Shown piece after piece: positions 6,317 to 10,908 of a stretch of 10,908 nucleotides of DNA (the first letter of the stretch is position 1; every line of letters starts with the position of its first letter). Source of the stretch: an uncultured Pseudoflavonifractor sp. (GTDB lineage: Bacteria > Bacillota > Clostridia > Oscillospirales > Oscillospiraceae); contig CANOHR010000024.1 of assembly GCA_947565875.1 (NCBI GenBank), positions 1 through 10,908 of the forward strand. The letters run 5' to 3'. The translations under genes and the position numbers were made by a program. Below the pieces are notes generated by a model. That model saw only the letters and a list, made by a program, of their open reading frames with translations, was not told the DNA's origin and did not search any database.

Positions 6317-6345
6317 ATTATAACGGCTTTTTTTCCATATTTCAA
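6317..6345 (-). promoter_or_regulatory. Sigma-A promoter of mreB
   Basis: On the minus strand TTGAAA (6345-6340) and TATAAT (6322-6317) are 17 bases apart, with an A7 run in the spacer. It starts 25 bases past the comF stop. A further TTGACG lies just upstream but at 23-base spacing. Confidence 0.87.
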
Positions 6346-6369
6346 CGTCAATGGAGAAAAAAAGTAAAT

Positions 6370-7017
6370 TCATTTCCCCGCCTTTGCCAGCGCCGCCCCA
6401 AAAACCGCCTCCGCCCCGGAGCGGAGAAGGGTCCCGGCACATTCCGAGAGGGTGGCTCCCGTAGTAAGCACATCGTCCACCAGCAGTATCCGCTTTCCCC
6501 GAAACCCCTCCGGGGCATGGGCTGTGTAGGCCCCCAGCAGGTTTGCCCGGCGCTCCGCCTCCCCCTCCAGGCCGGACTGGGCAGGGCGGTCCTCTTTATC
6601 CAAAGTGCGCAGGACGGGAAGCTCCAGGGCCTCCCCCACCTCCAGAGCCAACAGCCGGGCCTGGTCATAACCCCTTTGGCGAAGCCGCTTGGAAGAAAGG
6701 CTGGGCCAGGATACCAGATCGGCGGAGATCCCCCGGTCTCTGATGGCCTGGGCGATCAGGGATCCAAAGGCTCCGCTCCTGCCGCTGCGGCCACTAAACT
6801 TATAGCCGTGGATGGCCTGGCGGACCTTATCCTGATAGCGAAGGACACACACGCAGTCCTTCAAAAGCTCCATCCGGACCTGGGCTTCCGCCCCTGTGAG
6901 CCAGGGAAGCTCCCGCTGGCAGGAGGGACACAAAAGGGCCTTCTCCTCCAGAAGTCTGGCGCAGAAGGGACATTTGGGCGGGAAGAGAAGGTCCAGAAAT
7001 CTTTCGCTAAACCTCAC
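6370..7017 (-). CDS. comF: ComF family phosphoribosyltransferase-like protein
   Basis: ComF proteins couple a small zinc finger to a type I phosphoribosyltransferase domain; in Bacillus ComFC supports DNA uptake in transformation, but the exact reaction is not settled. The 215 residues show four cysteines in CPFC (16 and 19) and CPSC (30 and 33), the family motif YKFSGR (72-77), RQRGYDQARLLA (113-124) and the PRPP-binding loop ILLVDDVLTTGATL (177-190). The start is GTG at 7017, overlapping the recD2 stop as GTGA, with GGGAGG about 8 bases before it inside the recD2 end, so translation is probably coupled. No ComFA helicase gene is next to it. No terminator is seen after it, so some transcripts may continue into mreB. 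Confidence 0.93.
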   Translation of the reverse strand: MRFSERFLDLLFPPKCPFCARLLEEKALLCPSCQRELPWLTGAEAQVRMELLKDCVCVLRYQDKVRQAIHGYKFSGRSGRSGAFGSLIAQAIRDRGISADLVSWPSLSSKRLRQRGYDQARLLALEVGEALELPVLRTLDKEDRPAQSGLEGEAERRANLLGAYTAHAPEGFRGKRILLVDDVLTTGATLSECAGTLLRSGAEAVFGAALAKAGK

Positions 7018-9233
7018 AGTTCCCCACCTCCCGCCAACCGGGCCCGAAGTCCTGAATACCGCTTGCTCTGGCGGTTGTTGGCAGTCATTTTTGCCACCAC
7101 CGCCTCGTCTCCCACGATCACCAGCAGTTCCCTGGCCCTTGTGATGGCGGTATAGAGGACTCCCCGGGTCAAAAGCCGGGGGGCGGTATCCAGAGCGGCC
7201 AGGATCACCGCCCGGTATTCGCTTCCCTGAGACTTATGGACCGTCACCGCGTATGCGCTCTCCAACTCTCCCAGCATATCGGGGGTATACTCCACCAGCC
7301 GTCCCTCAAAATCCACTGTAATGAGTTCCCGGCGGTTGTCCACCTCCAGGATGTGCCCGATGTCCCCGTTAAAGACCCCCATGCCTGCCTCCAAGCCGTC
7401 GGCGGTACGCCACATGATGTCATAGTTGTTCTTTACCTGCATGACACGGTCTCCCTGGCGGAACACACAGGGGCCAAATTTCCGCTCTCCCTTGCCCTCG
7501 GCGGGGGGATTCACCGCCGCCTGGATGGCCCGGTTGAGGCTTCCGGTCCCGCCGTCATACTTCCGGGTGGGAGACAGGACCTGGATCTGGTGGGAGGGGA
7601 TCCCCATCCCCTCCGGCAGACGCTTTTTCACCAACTCCACGATGGTCTCCTCCGCGGCCACAGGGTCGGGACGGCGAAGGAAAAACACATCCTGGGTGCT
7701 GCCGTTGCGAAGCTGGGGCACAATGCCCTCATTGACCTGGTGGGCGGAGCGGATAATGGCGCTCTGGGCCGCCTGACGAAAAACTTCTGTCAACCGAACC
7801 ATGGGGACAGTCCCGCTGCGTATCAGGTCGGATAGAAGGTTCCCTGCCCCTACGGAAGGAAGCTGATCCGGGTCTCCCACCAGCACCAGCCGACAGTCTT
7901 CCCGAAGACCGGACAGGAGGGCAGATATAAGCATTATGTCAACCATAGAGGTCTCGTCCACGATGACCGCGTCAACCTTCAGGGGATCCCTCTCGTTGTG
8001 GGCAAAGACCAACTCTCCCGTCTTGGGGTCAAAGTGGGTCTCCAGCAGCCGGTGGATCGTGACCCCCTCCATACCGCACAGTTCCCCCATCCGCTTGGCA
8101 GCCCGACCCGTGGGGGCCGCCAGGGCGGTCTTCAGCCCCATACTCTCAAAAAGAGACAGGATCCCTTTCAAAGTGGTAGTCTTGCCGGTACCGGGACCTC
8201 CGGTAAGGAGCATGACCTGGTGCCGCGCCGCTGTCTCCACCGCCAGACGCTGCTGGGGGGCGTAGGTAATGCCCTGCTCCTCCTCCGTCCGACCGATAAG
8301 CCTGTCCAAGTCCTCCGGAGAATACAACTCATTGGCGCTCATAGCGGAGATCCGTTGGGCTGTCAGGACCTCCGCCTCATAGTACTCTGTCAGGTAGCAG
8401 GCGTCCTCCCCCGCCACCTCCTCCCGGGTGACGCTTCCCCGCTCCAGAAGGACTGCCAGGGCATCCTCCACGCTCTCGGGATCAGGGACGTCCAGGAGGG
8501 CGCAGGCCGCGCAGATCAGCTTTTGAAAAGGAAGGAAGGTATGCCCGTTATCCAGGTTATGGCGCAGGGTAAAACTCACCCCTGCCTCCAGCCGCTGGGG
8601 GTGATCTCCGGCAAAGCCCAGTTCCAGAGCCAACTGGTCGGCCTGGGCGAAGGAGACCGTCATCTCCCCCTCGGTCAGCAGATAGGGATCCCCCTCCACC
8701 GCCTCCAAAGCCCGGTCTCCAAAGCGGCGGTATAGAGGCATACCCAGCTGGGGGGGCAGATCGTGGGCGGTCAGAAAGTCCAGCAGCCGCCTCATCCCCA
8801 TCTGAAGACGGAAGGCCTCCCCCATAGCCTGGGCCCGCTTTTGGGTGATGCCCTTAATGGAGGTGAGCTTTTCCGGGGTGCGTTCCAGTACCTCCAAAGC
8901 ATTCTCTCCAAACTCCTCCACCATCCGCCGGGCGGTGGAAATGCCGATCCCCTTTACCGCCCCTGAGGCCAGATAATCAAAAATAGCTTTCTCCCCCACC
9001 GGCATGCTCCGGCGGGCCACCTCCGCCTTGAATTGCTGTCCATAGGTAGCGTGGCGTGTCCAGGAACCTTGGGCGGACAAGGTCTCGCCGGGGGCAACCC
9101 CCGGCATACAGCCCACTACAGTGATGGGTTCCTCCTCCCCCACGTCCAGCCGGAGAACGGTATAGCCATTTTCCTCATTCTGGTAAACTACAGAATCTAC
9201 GGTGCCCTCGATGTAATTGGGAAACTCGTCCAT
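7014..9233 (-). CDS. recD2: RecD2-type ATP-dependent 5'-3' DNA helicase
   Basis: RecD2 is the RecD-like superfamily 1B helicase of bacteria without RecBC partners, acting in DNA repair and replication restart. With the ATG at 9233 it has 739 residues, near the Bacillus YrrC length. It has the OB-like start (YIEGTVDSVVYQNEENGYTV), helix-hairpin-helix-like repeats near 93-135, then the helicase core: Walker A GGPGTGKT (345-352), motif Ia APTGRAAKRM (373-382), Walker B VIVDETSMVD (423-432), motif III LVGDPDQLPSVGAG (451-464), EVFRQ (483-487), AVTVHKSQGSE (662-672) and TAITRARELLVIVG (695-708). An in-frame GTG at 9242 is possible, but GAAAGAAGG ends 8 bases before the ATG and leaves no spacing for the GTG. 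It overlaps comF by 4 bases. No clear promoter was found upstream. Confidence 0.95.
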   Translation of the reverse strand: MDEFPNYIEGTVDSVVYQNEENGYTVLRLDVGEEEPITVVGCMPGVAPGETLSAQGSWTRHATYGQQFKAEVARRSMPVGEKAIFDYLASGAVKGIGISTARRMVEEFGENALEVLERTPEKLTSIKGITQKRAQAMGEAFRLQMGMRRLLDFLTAHDLPPQLGMPLYRRFGDRALEAVEGDPYLLTEGEMTVSFAQADQLALELGFAGDHPQRLEAGVSFTLRHNLDNGHTFLPFQKLICAACALLDVPDPESVEDALAVLLERGSVTREEVAGEDACYLTEYYEAEVLTAQRISAMSANELYSPEDLDRLIGRTEEEQGITYAPQQRLAVETAARHQVMLLTGGPGTGKTTTLKGILSLFESMGLKTALAAPTGRAAKRMGELCGMEGVTIHRLLETHFDPKTGELVFAHNERDPLKVDAVIVDETSMVDIMLISALLSGLREDCRLVLVGDPDQLPSVGAGNLLSDLIRSGTVPMVRLTEVFRQAAQSAIIRSAHQVNEGIVPQLRNGSTQDVFFLRRPDPVAAEETIVELVKKRLPEGMGIPSHQIQVLSPTRKYDGGTGSLNRAIQAAVNPPAEGKGERKFGPCVFRQGDRVMQVKNNYDIMWRTADGLEAGMGVFNGDIGHILEVDNRRELITVDFEGRLVEYTPDMLGELESAYAVTVHKSQGSEYRAVILAALDTAPRLLTRGVLYTAITRARELLVIVGDEAVVAKMTANNRQSKRYSGLRARLAGGGEL

Positions 9234-9298
9234 CCTGGACACCTTCTTTCTGGGGTGGGTGGGATAAATAGAAATTTATAGGTGGTTCCATACCTGAC

Positions 9299-9323
9299 GG
9301 GCGACCACAAGGGTCGCCCCTAC
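9299..9323 (-). repeat. REP-like GTAG hairpin
   Basis: On the minus strand GTAG (9323-9320) is followed by a perfect 8-bp stem, GGGCGACC with GGTCGCCC, around a CTTGT loop. It lies 66 bases before the recD2 ATG, so it may be in that gene's leader. Confidence 0.82.
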
Positions 9324-9375
9324 AAGAAAGAGTCATTTCGCAAGACCAATGGGGAAACCTTCGGGTAATTCTGCC

Positions 9376-9399
9376 GGGCGATTCACGAATCGCCCCTAC
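9376..9399 (-). repeat. REP-like GTAG hairpin
   Basis: On the minus strand GTAG (9399-9396) is followed by a perfect 8-bp stem, GGGCGATT with AATCGCCC, around a CGTG loop. Compared with the copy at 9299, the inner stem has changed on both sides so that pairing is kept. The 9-mers CGCAAGACC and GGTCTTGCG flank it in inverted order. Confidence 0.82.
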
Positions 9400-9457
9400 G
9401 ATGGGAAGGTCTTGCGGCCCCGCCGCCAACCCCAAAGCCCAGGTCGTGGCATTGGGC

Positions 9458-9480
9458 GGATCAACGGCGACCAGTGATCC
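9458..9480. repeat. Short stem-loop
   Basis: GGATCA pairs with TGATCC around an 11-base loop. The plus strand continues GTAAAAAGG; there is no clear T-tract on either side, so no terminator is claimed. Confidence 0.4.
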
Positions 9481-9551
9481 GTAAAAAGGCGATAACCAAA
9501 GGTTTGCGTCAGATCACGGGGGCCTTGTGCCCCAACATAAAAGCCTGGGGT

Positions 9552-9573
9552 CCAGGGGCCCGCAGGCCCCTGG
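9552..9573. repeat. Perfect GC-rich palindrome
   Basis: CCAGGGGCC and GGCCCCTGG form a perfect 9-bp stem with a CGCA loop. It has no GTAG foot and no T-tract, so it belongs to another repeat type than the REP hairpins. Confidence 0.6.
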
Positions 9574-9585
9574 TGGTTTGCGTTT

Positions 9586-9622
9586 ACTCCCGCTTGGCGA
9601 GCGCAGCGAGCTTAGCGGGAGT
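9586..9622. repeat. Stem-loop with nested GAGC repeats
   Basis: ACTCCCGCT and AGCGGGAGT form a perfect 9-bp stem. The 19-base loop contains GAGCGCAGCGAGC, which repeats GAGC and can pair further inside. It directly follows the palindrome at 9552. Confidence 0.55.
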
Positions 9623-9797
9623 TAATGCCGCATAGCGGTTGAGAGGCCGAGAGGCCGCTTTTGGCAGCAAAAGCGATCTTTCGGGAATCCCACATAGCAA
9701 TGATGATGCCAGGAAGGCTAAACGTGGGATAACCTTCGTCAGATTGAATGCAAAACGACCTCCCACTTATACTGTACTTTCGGTGCAAAGGGAATAC

Positions 9798-9832
9798 GGA
9801 TTGCCACGGGCCCTTTGGGCCCTCGCAATGAC
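9798..9832. repeat. Dispersed-type palindromic repeat (GGATTGCCAC...CTCGCAATGAC)
   Basis: ATTGC (9800-9804) and GCAAT (9825-9829) enclose an inner GGGCCC-TTT-GGGCCC hairpin. Repeats with this outer frame (ATTGCCACG and CGCAATGAC around a variable palindrome) are familiar from many bacterial genomes, which is general knowledge rather than a search result. It differs from the GTAG family. Confidence 0.6.
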
Positions 9833-9861
9833 GGGCGGGGAGGTTAGTATCGTGCTTGGGC

Positions 9862-9884
9862 GGGCGCACATTGCGCGCCCCTAC
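9862..9884 (-). repeat. REP-like GTAG hairpin behind the 119-residue gene
   Basis: On the minus strand GTAG (9884-9881) is followed by GGGCGC pairing with GCGCCC. It lies 15 bases past the stop of the 9900-10259 gene, so it would be the first structure in that mRNA's 3' end. No T-tract follows it. Confidence 0.75.
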
Positions 9885-9899
9885 GCCCCCTCCTGTAAA

Positions 9900-10259
9900 T
9901 TACATTTTATCTGCTTTCACTTCCGCCGCCTTCCGTTTTATGTAAACCGAAAGTTCCGACGCCGGACAACTCTCCATTCCCGGCTCCCGGAGACAGAGGG
10001 CGGCGGCCACCGCTCTTCCCGTCTGGGTCAGGCCGCAGTCCACGATCAGGATGTTTCCCGCCAGCATACCGCCTCCCCGAAGCCAAAGAAGACCCCGGAC
10101 CGACTGCTCCAGGGTCTCCCCGTCTCCCGTGCCCGGCACCAGAGATACCGTCTCTTCCGATCCCACCGGAGTCAGGATGCGCCCCATCAAAAGCCAACTC
10201 AGGCTCATCAGGCCCGCCACTGCCAACAGGGCAAGGATCACTTCTAAAATTGGCCGCAT
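9900..10259 (-). CDS. Single-helix membrane-anchored protein of unknown function
   Basis: I do not recognise this 119-residue protein. One hydrophobic helix at about 5-26 (EVILALLAVAGLMSLSWLLMG) is followed by a mostly soluble part with GETLEQSVRGLLWLRGG (47-63), a hydrophobic strand GNILIVDCGLT (68-78), two more cysteines (89, 98) and a lysine-rich end. The helix could be an uncleaved signal anchor. The ATG at 10259 follows GAGAGGTG by 7 bases. It lies 52 bases after the PF06695-type gene on the same strand, with no terminator between, so the two are probably co-transcribed. Codon use and base composition resemble the neighbours, which supports a real resident gene. A REP hairpin follows the stop. 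Confidence 0.75.
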   Translation of the reverse strand: MRPILEVILALLAVAGLMSLSWLLMGRILTPVGSEETVSLVPGTGDGETLEQSVRGLLWLRGGGMLAGNILIVDCGLTQTGRAVAAALCLREPGMESCPASELSVYIKRKAAEVKADKM

Positions 10260-10311
10260 ATCACTTCACCTCTCCCCATTTTATGAAAAAAGGCAAAGAA
10301 TGTTCGGCTTC

Positions 10312-10812
10312 TCAATTCATCACAGCGGTAAAGGCATTGACCCCCAGAGAAGTGAGAGCCGTCATGATACAGCCTGCCGCAATGATCCCCAGCAGGATAC
10401 TTGGGATGGCCTTCCGTAGGGGCATATCCATAAAGGCGGCGGCCAGGGCTCCCGTCCAGGCTCCTGTTCCCGGCAGGGGGATGGCCACAAAAAGGAACAG
10501 GCCCAGATACTTATACCGGTTCACCTTCCGGCCCTTCAGGTGAGCCTTCCGCTCCAGGGCGTCCACCATACCGTCCAGCCGGGGAAGGTGAGAGCGCATC
10601 CACTGAAAGATCCGTCGGATATAGACCAGGATAAAAGGAACAGGCAGGATGTTCCCTATGACGGCAGCCACAAAGGCCACCGGGTAAGGAAGACCCAGGG
10701 CCACCCCGAAGGGGATCCCGCCCCGCAGTTCCACGATGGGGACCATGGAGACCAGAAGGGTAAAAATAAACTCACCGCCCGTGGTGTTTTCCAACCAGGC
10801 AAGAATATCCAA
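10312..10812 (-). CDS. Small membrane protein of the PF06695 (Sm_multidrug_ex) family
   Basis: The 166 residues show several hydrophobic segments (about 13-27, 38-66, 101-125, 135-158) and the family's paired motifs: VPIVELRGGIPFG (24-36), GNILPVPFIL (53-62) and IPLPGTGAWTGALAA (111-125). The P-x-P-G-T-G element recalls re-entrant loops of the DedA-like membrane proteins. The family is called small multidrug export protein, but transport has little direct support and the substrate here is unknown. The start is TTG at 10812, preceded by AGGAGG with good spacing; an ATG in a different frame further upstream would not give this protein. An extended -10 promoter lies at 10843-10848. It is probably the first gene of a two-gene unit with the 9900-10259 protein. 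Confidence 0.88.
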   Translation of the reverse strand: MDILAWLENTTGGEFIFTLLVSMVPIVELRGGIPFGVALGLPYPVAFVAAVIGNILPVPFILVYIRRIFQWMRSHLPRLDGMVDALERKAHLKGRKVNRYKYLGLFLFVAIPLPGTGAWTGALAAAFMDMPLRKAIPSILLGIIAAGCIMTALTSLGVNAFTAVMN

Positions 10813-10842
10813 TCTCTTCCCCTCCTTTCTCTCGTTTCCCCC

Positions 10843-10851
10843 ATTGTACCA
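10843..10851 (-). promoter_or_regulatory. Extended -10 promoter of the PF06695-type gene
   Basis: On the minus strand TGGTACAAT gives a TG-n extended -10 box (TACAAT at 10848-10843), about 30 bases before the TTG start. No good -35 box is present at 16-18 bases (the sequence there is close to TACTTC), which is tolerated by extended -10 promoters. Confidence 0.6.
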
Positions 10852-10908
10852 TATGCCGGGGATAAGAAGTATAAATATTTGATAAAATTCCCTGTTTTCC
10901 GGCGGGGG

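Larger units (their letters stand above)
9234..9899. other. Gene-free region rich in palindromic repeats
   Basis: I see no credible gene in these 666 bases. They hold three same-oriented GTAG hairpins (9299, 9376, 9862), several unrelated stem-loops (9458, 9552, 9586, 9798), the inverted 9-mers CGCAAGACC/GGTCTTGCG around the second REP (9339-9347 and 9408-9416), the direct repeat GGTTTGCGT (9501-9509 and 9575-9583) and the inverted pair ATCCCAC/GTGGGAT (9687-9693 and 9724-9730). Open frames here give low-complexity peptides that look like translated repeats. Confidence 0.8.

Noticed and set aside
7846..7854. GCCCCTACG inside recD2 as another REP copy
   Set aside because: It has the foot bases but no pairing arm beside it, and it is ordinary coding sequence of a conserved helicase.
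9275..9280. Minus-strand TATAAA as the recD2 -10 box
   Set aside because: The sequence 17 bases upstream is CGCCCG, within or beside the REP hairpin, and no extended -10 is present.
9175..9435. 86-codon minus-strand open frame overlapping the recD2 start
   Set aside because: Its middle (RGDPCGRPS) is simply the translated REP hairpin, and it overlaps recD2 in another frame.
9612..9869. 85-codon minus-strand open frame in the repeat region
   Set aside because: It reads through the ATTGCCAC/CGCAATGAC repeat and other palindromes; such frames are a common artefact of these repeats.
97..9884. The spaced palindromes as a CRISPR array
   Set aside because: Copies are kilobases apart or irregularly spaced, and the stems vary; there is no regular repeat-spacer pattern and no cas gene.

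Overview
The window reads as chromosomal DNA from a GC-rich, endospore-forming-lineage Firmicute, most likely a Clostridia gut bacterium of the Oscillospiraceae type (Flavonifractor/Intestinimonas-like). This is inferred from the yqfC-yqfD-phoH sporulation/RNA cluster, the RecD2-ComF pair, the Mbl-like actin, consensus sigma-A promoters, and the dense short palindromes in the gaps. No taxonomic marker such as rRNA is present.

Layout. Minus strand 2774 to 222: yqfC, yqfD, phoH, apparently one transcription unit. A 75-codon open frame that runs off the left edge overlaps the phoH stop and has the N-terminal signature of a REP-associated IS200-like (Y1, HUH) transposase, RAYT. Plus strand 2952-4322: murC, with its own sigma-A promoter and an intrinsic terminator that lies inside the 3' end of the convergent gene. 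Minus strand 4865-4338: a four-helix membrane protein of unknown function with an extended -10 promoter. Minus strand 6247-5222: an mreB/mbl gene with its own promoter and terminator. Minus strand 9233-6370: recD2 and comF, overlapping by 4 bases. Bases 9234-9899 hold no credible gene but many palindromic repeats. Minus strand 10812-9900: a PF06695-type small membrane protein and a single-helix unknown protein.

Gene roles. MurC (peptidoglycan precursor synthesis) and MreB/Mbl (spatial control of wall growth) are wall functions. YqfC and YqfD are sporulation proteins. PhoH is a P-loop NTPase linked to RNA metabolism. RecD2 and ComF handle DNA repair and DNA-uptake-type functions.

Most interesting signal. 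At least seven short hairpins are headed by GTAG, the foot tetranucleotide that defines REP sequences. Five are single and lie in the same orientation: one inside the transposase frame, one between yqfD and phoH, three in the 9.3-9.9 kb gap. Two form an inverted pair (5011-5103) whose arms carry compensatory base changes. With the RAYT-like frame at the left edge, this looks like a resident REP/RAYT system. The catalytic HUH and tyrosine motifs lie outside the window, so the transposase call rests on its N-terminal part only.
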